From positions 1-22,738 of the IMG/VR virus record IMGVR_UViG_3300037487_000923: 22,738 bases of DNA; one strand, 5' to 3'. Position 1 is the first letter of the stretch. The number at the start of each line of letters is the position of its first letter. The translations under genes were made by a program, and so were the position numbers. The DNA comes from a virus. Below, piece after piece: positions 15,301 to 22,738 of this stretch. The notes beneath the pieces are model-generated. The model saw only the letters and a program-made list of their open reading frames with translations. It was not told the DNA's origin and ran no database searches.

Positions 15301-16594
15301 GTTTTCTAATTTGTAAAACAAAATTAATATGACTTTCATTATTCATATCAAAAGTTTTATCTAAAAAATCTTCAGTAACACCTAATTCATGATGAATAAA
15401 ATCTGCAGTATTTGTAAAAGCATCTATATTTTCTAAAGTAGATAACTTTTCTTTTAAATCTTTTAATCTGTTAATAGTATCTTCTTTAGGTAAATAACCC
15501 TTTCTTTCCTTAGCTGATTCAAACTCAAGTATTCTACTTTTTAAAAGAGTAATTTGATTTTGAATTAATTTGTTTAAGCGATTAATAGTTTGATTGCTTA
15601 ACACTTTTTTTTCAGTGACTTTTTCAGTTTCTTTAAATTCTGGTTTAAACTTAATATCTTTTACAGAATCTTGTATTTTTAATTTTACAGTTGGTAATAA
15701 TTCAGCAGATTTTGTAGAAGTATCTTTTGCATTATAATCTACAGCAATAGGTAATATAAATAATTCAGAAGCCTCTAAACCATTTGTATTATTTAATAAA
15801 ATTCTATACAAAGATAATTGTTTAGAATGTTGTTCACGCTTACTATCTTGTGTTTTACCACTTACAACTCTATATTTAGGACTACCATCAGGTTTTAATT
15901 CACCTGTTTTTTCAAATACTGCCGTAGAATCATATTTTGTTTGACCATAATTATCTTTTATAAAATTATTACCTCTCATGGTTTTCATATCATAAATACG
16001 AATATTACCTTGTTTATCATAAGTTAATAAATCCACGGTTCCAGCTACTCCAACTTCATCATTGTATACTAAAATATCATCGGCAATAACTGTTTCTCCA
16101 GAAGTTTCAAATTTCTTTTTTAATTCTTCTAATTGTTTTATAAATGAATCATATTCAGTTTTAGATAAAATACCATATCCAGAAATATCAGATTTTAAAT
16201 TATTACTAAAAAAATCACGAACTAATGTATCTATTTTAGTACCTATTGTAGAAGCACTAGTTAATAAATCACTATCTTCTGGACTATCTTTAAATACTGA
16301 AGTAACCCTTCTATATAATCTACCTGTTAAAGTATTTACATAATTTTTACCATCAGGTGTTAATTTAATAATTTTAGAATTTGTTTTTAAAGTACGAAGT
16401 TTTTCAGCTATTTCTTTAGGAGCATCTTTAAATTCTTCAACACCTATTTCAACTTTTTGACTAACATTACTTATAATATCGTTAATGTTACTAAAATCAG
16501 GTTTAATATTATAAATATTAGGATTATTTTTTAAATATTCAACTAATTCTTCTTTAGTATAAGTTTTCCCGTTATGTGAAAAAAGGCATGCCAT
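12332..16594 (-). CDS. 1420-aa giant protein: RecB-like nuclease domain plus long helical region, candidate packaged/ejected virion protein
   Basis: Domain order. Residues 1-50 are a short adaptor (MACLFSHNGKTYTKEELVEYL). Residues about 110-265 are a PD-(D/E)XK domain of RecB/Cas4 type: STIGTKIDTLVRDFF, then AGTVDLL (Asp188), IYDMKT (Asp202, Lys204) and QLSLY (Gln259, Tyr263). Residues about 320-500 and 870-925 are charged, coiled-coil-prone helices (IEQLTKKLEELRKELQ). One hydrophobic segment (IYWASSVVLMLLLEGLA) lies at about 1284-1303. Function of the C-terminal 1000 residues is unknown. It is last in the minus operon that also encodes the RNA polymerase. By analogy with crAss-like phages it may be capsid cargo injected into the host; the hydrophobic segment could help cross the inner membrane. 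Nuclease residues are seen; virion location is inferred. Confidence 0.8.
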   Translation of the reverse strand: MACLFSHNGKTYTKEELVEYLKNNPNIYNIKPDFSNINDIISNVSQKVEIGVEEFKDAPKEIAEKLRTLKTNSKIIKLTPDGKNYVNTLTGRLYRRVTSVFKDSPEDSDLLTSASTIGTKIDTLVRDFFSNNLKSDISGYGILSKTEYDSFIKQLEELKKKFETSGETVIADDILVYNDEVGVAGTVDLLTYDKQGNIRIYDMKTMRGNNFIKDNYGQTKYDSTAVFEKTGELKPDGSPKYRVVSGKTQDSKREQHSKQLSLYRILLNNTNGLEASELFILPIAVDYNAKDTSTKSAELLPTVKLKIQDSVKDIKFKPEFKETEKVTEKKVLSNQTINRLNKLIQNQITLLKSRILEFESAKERKGYLPKEDTINRLKDLKEKLSTLENIDAFTNTADFIHHELGVTEDFLDKTFDMNNESHINFVLQIRKQLEFYKEFATFSPEMSDLNSEIKKITSEIDSMYKNTQERVEQILEEYMINFVKTNTKKSISKEDIKQMLDESKDISWQEGKMGGLANSMDPLLQLLQRHVEKTREEVYENTNNWISKVKNQISKLKKAGVEGFDFMFQKTKDGKLTGRVLQKVSELYYKDRTNIFGILRDSKGDKREYIYKPGETLSNAEKQHNLKFAEDKKKVGAFLSAETVDNTGARDGQNHKYSDEFKQERNNFEQLVTSESGYTQWVKKPYVAGTKKVTGEDLTFNEYERLYKAYRRKYYTEMQESFRLKSTYDNATKKWTNDGTVERVEITRVKPEHVEIVTEINGATTKYADKQYHALMNDKSPAGIARKEFFEFYKNTSNELLDKLPLATKQKMQGKMFRVRSSIAKDIKSIGIFNTVSKSIRQYINPDVIFTSRELDEEGNMLEDVPIFYTGELKSNKKIEQLTKKLEELRKELQTNAKDKALVNKIKMTKNLLLIEESKLTPDELELDMGKSLIKAAQMAENYDLMKQAEATLLIAKKVIDQKNFFKLNAAQQKEIIKGSDSNVSKRMESYMRMIFYSNSPANQDKISKLIQNFNSFVAYKSLGLNPFSAINNVIMAKINNRIEGFGKQFGFDNKHLNAAIMDTAEYVRSLSYMKNLGKDEYLLDPSNKFEAMLKKFNWIDRNQIIEDSSTISKVMFLGITGGEFLAQSNTAIAKLRSEILTNSKTGEKLSVWEAHEFVNGELKLKDGFEYSPQQKRTASVDIKNMNKMIHGNYSENDKVALQEHALGQSAMQFKKWMYNFGKSRLGNTYYDETSGNYQEGRYRTFKDFIMILKAGAKFDFDTIKNTFSSLEDYQKSNLKKLQVEAIYWASSVVLMLLLEGLAKGIDDDDKELKMFVNFLRKQSDRIGGELDAAINPKSIAANIKNPVSGLRAVSDFGDILVELVKLPYNYAGDSKDLYVQKGPNKGQLRLNKEIQDVVPIANLEHQFDNLMTSGNFYFK

Positions 16595-16606
16595 AATTTT
16601 ATAATT

Positions 16607-17290
16607 TTAAATGTTTATATCAGACCAAGTTCTTTTATTTTTAATATCGTTTATTGTAGAACAAGATATATTATAATATAAAGCTAATTCTTTTTGTGCA
16701 ATACCGTTTATTAATTTTTCTTTTATTTCTTTAACTTGATTTATTGTAAGTTTTGTAATACTTTTACTTAATCTTCTTTTATCTCTATTTGCTAAATTAC
16801 CTTCTACTGTTCGTTTTCTAATTTTACCAGCTTCTTTCATTCTTATTTTTCTATATTCACTGTTTTTATTAGCTTCTTTAATTTTATTAATTCTTTCAAT
16901 AGTAAAAGGTTTACCTTTTAATGCTTTAGATAATTTTAGTTTTGTTTCATTTGTTACTATTCTACCTAAAACACTTCCTGCTATTTTACAAATATTATAT
17001 TCAGGTTTTTGTGTATCAATAAACCATTGTTCTAATTTAATACAATATTCTGAAGGACATATTGCTAATATTTTAAATTCAAAATTTTCTTTTCCATATT
17101 TATTAAAAGATCTTTGTAAATATTGATTATAATGAGTATTTTTTAATAATGCAGAATAATGTTGAGATGATCTTTTATAAAATCCACTATTATTTTTTTG
17201 ATTTATTGAAGAAGCACTTCCTATATATTTATAGTTATTTATTTTATTTAAAATACAATAAACTCCAGAATTAAAATTTTTAACAATCAT
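16607..17290 (-). CDS. GIY-YIG homing endonuclease (free-standing, Seg-like)
   Basis: A 227-aa mobile endonuclease. SGVYCILNKINNYKYIGSA (8-26) is the GIY-YIG core (GVY, YIG), with Arg40, His44 and LEQWFID (Glu87) as the other catalytic positions. TNETKLKLSKALKGKPFT (113-130) is a NUMOD3 DNA-binding motif and the basic stretch (KIRKRTVEGNLANRDKRRLSK) continues DNA contact. The end (INQVKEIKEKLINGIAQKEL, YYNISCSTINDI) is a helix-turn-helix. It inserts neatly between two late genes: 3 nt after the 202-aa gene and 12 nt before the 1420-aa gene. No intron is evident, so it is a free-standing homing gene that would spread by cutting alleles lacking it. It may not serve phage growth. Confidence 0.92.
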   Translation of the reverse strand: MIVKNFNSGVYCILNKINNYKYIGSASSINQKNNSGFYKRSSQHYSALLKNTHYNQYLQRSFNKYGKENFEFKILAICPSEYCIKLEQWFIDTQKPEYNICKIAGSVLGRIVTNETKLKLSKALKGKPFTIERINKIKEANKNSEYRKIRMKEAGKIRKRTVEGNLANRDKRRLSKSITKLTINQVKEIKEKLINGIAQKELALYYNISCSTINDIKNKRTWSDINI

Positions 17291-17293
17291 AAA

Positions 17294-17902
17294 TTATCTA
17301 CTACAAAATTGTGTTATTTCTTCTGATTCCATTAATTTTTCTAAATCTTGAATTCCATCATAATCTGATCTTTCATAAGTATCTTCTGATGTTGCAATTT
17401 CTTCTTCATATTCTAATCTTGCATTTTCATTTTCAATTTTAGAATTCTGAATATAACTATTAATTACAGGAGTATTTAATTCAATAATAATTTTAACAAT
17501 TCCTGATTCACCTGAAACTCTGGCAATAGGTTTTTGAGCAGTAGTAACAAATTTACTATTAACTTCATTTGCTAATCTTTTAGCAACAGCGTAAGCTTGT
17601 TCTAAACTTTTAATTCTATTACTTCCTTCAGCAACACTAAAAGTATAAAGATTAGTTTTAGTTCTTTCAATTGCTGGAGAGTTTATTAAAATAGTTTTAG
17701 AAATATCTTCCGATAAATTATCACTACCTTTTATAAACTCTATACCTGTATTTAATTCTTCTATATTTACAGGAAATCTACCAAAAAAATCATTAAATCT
17801 AGTTGTATCTAAATATAAATCTACACTATTTTTACCAACAGCTTCTGCTAATTGTAATAAGTTTTTATATTGAGGGTCATTTATGTTTATACAATTTGTC
17901 AT
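17294..17902 (-). CDS. Unknown 202-aa protein in the giant-gene operon
   Basis: Not recognised. The protein begins one base after the polymerase stop (TAA-T-ATG) and precedes the homing endonuclease by 3 nt. It has a helical N-terminus (YKNLLQLAEAVGKNSVDLYLD), a mixed middle (SLEQAYAVAKRLANEVNSKF, GIVKIIIELNTPVINSY) and an acidic tail (LEYEEEIATSEDTYERSDYDGIQDLEKLMESEEI). No membrane segment or enzyme motif is seen. Co-transcription with RNA polymerase suggests an accessory or packaged partner. It could also be a split-off end of one of the giants, since related phages vary in how these are divided; I cannot test that here. Confidence 0.75.
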   Translation of the reverse strand: MTNCININDPQYKNLLQLAEAVGKNSVDLYLDTTRFNDFFGRFPVNIEELNTGIEFIKGSDNLSEDISKTILINSPAIERTKTNLYTFSVAEGSNRIKSLEQAYAVAKRLANEVNSKFVTTAQKPIARVSGESGIVKIIIELNTPVINSYIQNSKIENENARLEYEEEIATSEDTYERSDYDGIQDLEKLMESEEITQFCSR

Positions 17903-17903
17903 A

Positions 17904-20900
17904 TTACATACATTTGGTTATAATTTCTTCTATTTCTTGTAACTCTGTTAAAGTATTAGCTTTATTAATCCTATCAGTTAATTGAGCGTACTGATTTGGA
18001 CTAAATTCTACACCACCTAATTGTAAAGTTTCTTGATTAACCATGTTTAATAATGCAGTTTTACCGTTTTCCAAAGCTACATTTTTTTCTTCATTAATCA
18101 AAGGTTTTTCTTTATTATCTACAACTATTTCTTCTACAACATTAGCAGATTCACCTGAAATTTCTTTAGTAAGATCTTCAGTTAAAGCATAAGGGTTAGT
18201 AGATTGTTTTACAGATGGATTAACAAGTTGTTGTTTTTTACTCATATCTTCAATACTTTCAAAAGAACTAGGATCAGTATTATTAAGATTATCTACTTCT
18301 CTTTCTGCAGGAGTCTTTTTAGTAATTTTACTAAATATACTAACAGCATTATTATAATCTCCTGGAGAAAACACACTAACACCTTTGTTACCTGTTTTTT
18401 CAACTAATTTATAAACAGCTGAATCACCTATTGCAAAACCTTCAGTTGTTTTATGAGCTTCTAATCCTTTAGTTCTATTTTGATCTAAATCACTACTATA
18501 ACTAACTAATTCATAAACATTTGCTTGATTTTTACCTCTTTCACCAACTCTAATACTCATAAATTGAGGAAAAATATAAGAAGTTTTAGTATAAGTAATT
18601 ATCTTACCTTCTTTATCTTTATAAGTACCTTCTTCTTTAACTTCACTAGATTCAAATAATTTATTTAAAACTTCTTTGTTTTCAATAATAGATTTTTCAC
18701 TAGCTAATTTGTTTTCTAAAGTTGCTTGTTGTTTTTCTAAATCTATTAACTCTTGTTCATTAATATATTCTTTTTTATTAATTTTAGATTTTATTTTAGC
18801 AATTTCTAAAGAAGTATCACTTTTAGTTTTAAAAGTAACTTCTTTGTTACCTTCAGAAACTATAACAGAACTATTATTATTTTCAACACCTACAAAAGTA
18901 AGTGCTTTCCAAGGAGTATTTAAATCTGCAGCATATAATTTTCTAAAATTATAACCTAAATCATCTAACTTAACAGATAATTTATCAGATTTAGTAACTA
19001 ATGAATCTATAATATTATCTAAAGATTTTGAATAACCACTAAACATTTCAACAGGCAAATATTTAGCTACACTGTTGTTTTTAAATGTCATATTATCTTT
19101 AACCATTAAATAACCTAACATATTGTTAACAAAATCTCTTGGTGTTAAACCTGTTTCATCTAATTTAGTATTGTTATCAAACCATAAAGATTTAACTGAA
19201 TCTATTAATAAAGATATAGTTTCATTACTTTCTTTAACAAAAGATTTAGTATCTATAACATCTGCTTCATAAATAGATTGATCTTCAACCTCTAAGTTAA
19301 CATCATTTATTTTAGCTGAAAAATATTTAACAATATAATTATTTTTAGTTGAAGGATTAGCTTTTAACACATTTAATTGTTGAGCCAAAGTCTTTTTACC
19401 TTCAGTGTTTAATTCATTAAATACTAAACCTAAATCAATAGATTTTAATCTTTTATTAATTGATTCTTTATCTATTTCAGAAGTAGCTAAATCATTTTTT
19501 AATTTTTCTAAACTACCCATATAAGCTTTAATAGACAAGAATCCTAAAAATTCTCTACTTACTTTAGCTAAGTTATCTCCAGTTTTAATAAAAGAAGGAT
19601 TTAAACTTTTTAAAAACTTTTGAAATTCTTTTTTAAATACTTTAGTTTGTTCAATAAATATCTTTTGACCTACTTGACGTTCAACAGTTAATGCACGTTT
19701 AATATTATTTAATGTATTTTTATCATTTTCTAATAAATCAGTAATATCAATATGTGGTTCAGTAGATACTTCTAAATTTTCATTTTCAGCTCCTACTAAT
19801 TCATTAATTTTAAAAGTATCAATTGCTTGATGTAGTTCATCATGTAATCCTGTAAATGAAACATCTAATCCTTGATTTAATTTAAGGAAAGTATTAATGT
19901 TTGACATCACATTATTTTGATCAACAACTTTTAAGAATTGAAACAATGCTTGTAATTGTACTTCATTATTACTAGTTGACTTAGTTGCATCAGAAGGTTG
20001 AAACTCATTACCTAATAAAATATTTTCAATATCTTGTTGAGATATAGTTGTTTGTTCAGGATTTAATTCACCTTTAGTTACTTTTTTAATTGCTACACCT
20101 AATTCATCTTTTGGATAAAGTATTTTAGCAATTGCTGCAGCTTTAATAGATTCTTTAGTAAAATTAGATTCTACATTAGTTTTAAGTGCATATTTTAAAG
20201 TTTTAGATAATTCACCATATTCTTGAATAATAGGTAAGTTAATTAATTTCATGGTATTTTCAAATGTCATACCTTGCATAATCAACTCCATAGTACCACC
20301 AAGTAATTCAAACTTTAAGTTTAATCTACCAGCAATAGGATCTTTAGCATTATCTGTAAAAGCATTTAAAAGTAAGTTTAAGTTATCTGCTATACGTTGA
20401 CCATCTTTATTTTTTTGTTCATATTTACCACCAACTTGCCCAGCAATATCAAATTTAAAAGATTCTCCATTAAATACAATACTTTTATTTCCCAATTTAG
20501 ACATTAAAAAAGCAAACTGTTGAATCTTATTAGCTGCAATACCAATACCATTTTTACCATCAGAGTTCTTTTTGTTAGAATCAAACTTACCATTAACATC
20601 ATGAGCAGATTTATTCTCATCTTTAATTTTACTTTCAGTTTGTTTAATAAACCCTTGTTTAATTAAGTCTTTTGTTAATGTTACTAAAGAATCTGTTGAT
20701 GTAGTATTATTAGTAATATTATTAAGTGACTCATTAGTTAAAATACCAATCATTGCATCTAACGCAGTGTTGTTATAATTAGCTGTAGGTTGTAATTTAG
20801 ACTTAATAAAATCTTCTTGAGTATAAGGTAAGCCTAATTTAATAGATGCTTCTTTATATGCTTCATCAAATACAACAGATTTAATTGCTGAAATTTGATC

Positions 20901-22738
20901 TTTTTCTAAATTTTTATTACTTAATAATGAAGTAAGTCTAGTATCTTTAGATAATACATTATTAAATACTATTTTAAAGTTCTTATCATATTTTTTATTG
21001 TAATACTGATAAGCTTCAAACTTTTCAGCATCAGTTTTCTCAGTACCAAATTTAACTGGAGCACCTTCTGAATTAATCCAAAATGCAGGCATTTGAATAA
21101 ACTCAGAGTCAATATCAAAATCCGCTCCTGATAAATATACAATCTCATCAGGAAATATACCTACACCATTGTAGTAATCTGGTAACAAACTAACTACTTT
21201 TAATGACATAGCTGACTGCTTATCACCTGTAGGAATACGATAACCAAACATTTTTAATATTTCTTCATGTTTTTCAGTAATCATATCTCCTACTTTTAAA
21301 CCATGTCTAGTTAAAATAGCTTGAGATAAAATACATTCAGAATATTTTCTACCATCTTTATCAGTTACATTATAACGTAAAGTAGTATTAGTAGTGTATT
21401 TAGATTTATCAGCATACTTAGAAGGATTTTTAACAACTTCATGATGAGATACAACATTACCTGTATTAATATCTCTAACAGGATTAATTCCTGAACCAGA
21501 TAATAATGATACTTTATCACCATTAACTTTTTGATTTAAAACACCTTTACTAAAATGTGATAAAATAACTTGTTCAGCTTTAACTAACATTTGAATCATG
21601 TTATAGTTATAACCACCTTCAAAATATTGCATTTGTTGAACATCAGCACCACTTGCCGCTAAAGATCTTTTAACAATTTCATCTAATTCTGTAGTATCAA
21701 TCATTCCATCATAAGTACTATCAGGACTTAAAGCTTTACCTTTTAAATCTTTAATAATAGCAATAGCCTTAGTAAATTCAGAATTTCTAGAGTTATTAAT
21801 TGCATCATTATAAATTGTTCTTAATTCACCAACTTTAATTTCTTTACCATTAACTAAGAATGGAACTGGTGCATTGTCATCTAATTCACTAGTAATAATA
21901 GTTAATATTTGAGAACCAAATACAATATCTTTTTTACCTGTAGGAGTTTCTACTTGTAATCTTTTAGTATTGTTAGCAACTTTAAATCTTGATTTAGATA
22001 AGTTTAAATCAGTAGATAAACTATCTTCAGCAAGCATTGTAGCTCCCTTAGAAGCAGATTGTGTAGCAACATGATCTACAGCATTCTTATCCATGTTGTT
22101 AGCTAAATTGTGCCAGTATTCCATTCCTGGTACTGGTTTATATAACTTAGCTATTTCTGCAGTAAGATTTCTAAATTGTTCACTTTCAAAATCATCTTGA
22201 TTAAACATTAACTCTGTTAATTCATTTGTTAAGTTTACAAAAGTATCTACATTTTTATCTTCAACGTAAGATATAGAACTTCTAACTAAACCAAATTCAG
22301 ACATCTTTAAAATTAATGCATTAACACCATCAAAAGCTACTGTTTTCTTAGAGTTTAATGAAGCTAAAGTATCTGATAAATATGATTGATTTTTATTACC
22401 AATATTAACATTTCTTACAATTTTACCAGATTTATCTCTTTTTGTAAATTGAATAATATTTTTATAAATCTCTCTAGTTGTTTCATCTAATCTACCCATT
22501 CTTAATGAACCCATCATAATATGATGTTGAGCAGCGTAAGATTGAGCGTCATTACTATTTATTTCTTTAATATCAGAAGCATTAACTTCTTTATTGTTGA
22601 TATCAAAATAACTATCTCCTTGTTTAGTAACTCTTTCTAAAGTATTAGTTTCAGGATTAAGTACTACATAAACAGGTATATCTTTAATAATTGCAGAGTT
22701 ATGATTACCTTTACCATAATCCATACCAGAAGCCATTG
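17904..22738 (-). CDS. crAss-like single-chain (virion) DNA-dependent RNA polymerase, C-terminal 1610+ residues; 5' end outside window
   Basis: Transcribes phage genes. The frame is open to the right edge, so the first methionine (22736) is probably internal. Catalytic signature: YLSGADFDIDSE at fragment residues 534-545 gives the DxDxD loop (Asp539, Asp541, Asp543) of two-barrel polymerases. It is preceded by GYRIPTGDKQSAMSLKVV, aligned with the cellular beta-prime RPPTLHR...NADFDGD layout. This form was described for the Cellulophaga phage phi14:2 virion polymerase (gp66). An earlier segment, NQKVNGDKVSLLSGSG (401-416), may belong to a second barrel region. The C-terminal 700 residues are helical with a coiled coil (YINEQELIDLEKQQATLENK) and a polar tail. 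Full length is probably above 1900 aa. It is first in the visible minus operon. Confidence 0.88.
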   Translation of the reverse strand, partial: MASGMDYGKGNHNSAIIKDIPVYVVLNPETNTLERVTKQGDSYFDINNKEVNASDIKEINSNDAQSYAAQHHIMMGSLRMGRLDETTREIYKNIIQFTKRDKSGKIVRNVNIGNKNQSYLSDTLASLNSKKTVAFDGVNALILKMSEFGLVRSSISYVEDKNVDTFVNLTNELTELMFNQDDFESEQFRNLTAEIAKLYKPVPGMEYWHNLANNMDKNAVDHVATQSASKGATMLAEDSLSTDLNLSKSRFKVANNTKRLQVETPTGKKDIVFGSQILTIITSELDDNAPVPFLVNGKEIKVGELRTIYNDAINNSRNSEFTKAIAIIKDLKGKALSPDSTYDGMIDTTELDEIVKRSLAASGADVQQMQYFEGGYNYNMIQMLVKAEQVILSHFSKGVLNQKVNGDKVSLLSGSGINPVRDINTGNVVSHHEVVKNPSKYADKSKYTTNTTLRYNVTDKDGRKYSECILSQAILTRHGLKVGDMITEKHEEILKMFGYRIPTGDKQSAMSLKVVSLLPDYYNGVGIFPDEIVYLSGADFDIDSEFIQMPAFWINSEGAPVKFGTEKTDAEKFEAYQYYNKKYDKNFKIVFNNVLSKDTRLTSLLSNKNLEKDQISAIKSVVFDEAYKEASIKLGLPYTQEDFIKSKLQPTANYNNTALDAMIGILTNESLNNITNNTTSTDSLVTLTKDLIKQGFIKQTESKIKDENKSAHDVNGKFDSNKKNSDGKNGIGIAANKIQQFAFLMSKLGNKSIVFNGESFKFDIAGQVGGKYEQKNKDGQRIADNLNLLLNAFTDNAKDPIAGRLNLKFELLGGTMELIMQGMTFENTMKLINLPIIQEYGELSKTLKYALKTNVESNFTKESIKAAAIAKILYPKDELGVAIKKVTKGELNPEQTTISQQDIENILLGNEFQPSDATKSTSNNEVQLQALFQFLKVVDQNNVMSNINTFLKLNQGLDVSFTGLHDELHQAIDTFKINELVGAENENLEVSTEPHIDITDLLENDKNTLNNIKRALTVERQVGQKIFIEQTKVFKKEFQKFLKSLNPSFIKTGDNLAKVSREFLGFLSIKAYMGSLEKLKNDLATSEIDKESINKRLKSIDLGLVFNELNTEGKKTLAQQLNVLKANPSTKNNYIVKYFSAKINDVNLEVEDQSIYEADVIDTKSFVKESNETISLLIDSVKSLWFDNNTKLDETGLTPRDFVNNMLGYLMVKDNMTFKNNSVAKYLPVEMFSGYSKSLDNIIDSLVTKSDKLSVKLDDLGYNFRKLYAADLNTPWKALTFVGVENNNSSVIVSEGNKEVTFKTKSDTSLEIAKIKSKINKKEYINEQELIDLEKQQATLENKLASEKSIIENKEVLNKLFESSEVKEEGTYKDKEGKIITYTKTSYIFPQFMSIRVGERGKNQANVYELVSYSSDLDQNRTKGLEAHKTTEGFAIGDSAVYKLVEKTGNKGVSVFSPGDYNNAVSIFSKITKKTPAEREVDNLNNTDPSSFESIEDMSKKQQLVNPSVKQSTNPYALTEDLTKEISGESANVVEEIVVDNKEKPLINEEKNVALENGKTALLNMVNQETLQLGGVEFSPNQYAQLTDRINKANTLTELQEIEEIITKCM
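21108..21122 (-). other. RNA polymerase catalytic metal loop DFDID
   Basis: Encodes Asp-Phe-Asp-Ile-Asp (residues 539-543 of the visible fragment) in the context SGADFDIDSE. The three aspartates would hold the catalytic Mg2+, as in DFDGD of cellular RNA polymerases. Confidence 0.9.

Noticed and set aside
16062-16343. Plus-strand open frame inside the 1420-aa gene
   Set aside because: Antisense to the nuclease domain motifs of the giant gene; Ser/Leu-rich product typical of reverse-strand shadows in AT-rich DNA.
17803-18954. Three plus-strand open frames (17803-17985, 18204-18407, 18676-18954) opposite the polymerase and the 202-aa gene
   Set aside because: Hydrophobic Ile/Phe/Ser-rich products arise from antisense of Lys/Glu/Asn-rich coding; none has a leader or a neighbour in the same direction.
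12332-22738. Stop-codon reassignment in late genes, as in some crAss-like phages
   Set aside because: The giant frames are open under the standard code and end in TAA; TAG and TGA are used as normal stops in the plus-strand genes.
1-22738. tRNA genes, CRISPR arrays, insertion sequences or integrase/attachment sites
   Set aside because: No cloverleaf-like segment, spaced repeats, transposase or recombinase motifs were found on reading the gaps and the coding frames.
17904-22738. Intein or group I intron in the polymerase gene
   Set aside because: The frame runs unbroken through the catalytic region, and no intein splicing blocks (N-terminal Cys/Ser block, C-terminal HN) are seen around DFDID.

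Overview
This window looks like part of a crAss-like (Crassvirales-type) tailed phage of a Bacteroidota host. The DNA is very AT-rich and genes are tightly packed, often with ATGA stop/start overlaps. No GGAGG-type Shine-Dalgarno is visible before the starts inspected; starts follow A/T-rich leaders, as in Bacteroidota. A plus-strand replication/nucleotide block converges on a minus-strand block of giant genes. One giant gene carries the GADFDIDSE catalytic loop expected of the single-chain RNA polymerase of crAss-like phages. No tRNA, CRISPR array, IS element or integrase was seen. Late genes show no sign of stop-codon reassignment.

Region 1 (1-6210, plus): the 3' part of an SF2 DECH-box helicase; an unknown 200-aa protein; a short DnaB-type helicase; a Sak4-like RecA-fold ATPase; a probable SSB; a hairpin terminator; a TOPRIM primase with unusual motifs; small unknown genes; and a T7 endonuclease I-like PD-(D/E)XK nuclease. 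Together they supply unwinding, ssDNA coating, annealing/strand exchange, priming and junction resolution. No DNA polymerase is in the window.

Region 2 (6200-12199, plus): a membrane-anchored glucosaminidase-like lysis protein, a 55-aa microgene, a FEN/T7 gp6-type 5'-3' exonuclease, an unknown 197-aa protein, a compact B12-dependent class II ribonucleotide reductase, a DUF5664-type nucleotide-pyrophosphatase-like protein, a metallophosphoesterase, and two small genes (one a zinc ribbon). This part supplies and tunes the dNTP pool and processes DNA. A strong bidirectional hairpin terminator follows at 12204-12231.

Region 3 (12332-22738, minus): a four-gene, nearly gapless operon read right to left. 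It holds the virion-type RNA polymerase (N-terminus beyond the window), an unknown 202-aa protein, a free-standing GIY-YIG homing endonuclease, and a 1420-aa protein. The last has an N-terminal RecB-like nuclease domain, long helical regions and a hydrophobic segment near its C-terminus. By analogy with known crAss-like phages, the two giants are probably packaged in the capsid and injected with the DNA so that early genes can be transcribed; this is inference.

The most notable points are the RNA polymerase catalytic loop, the nuclease domain on the second giant, the complete cysteine set of the small class II reductase, the altered primase active site, and a terminator only 14 nt before the primase start.
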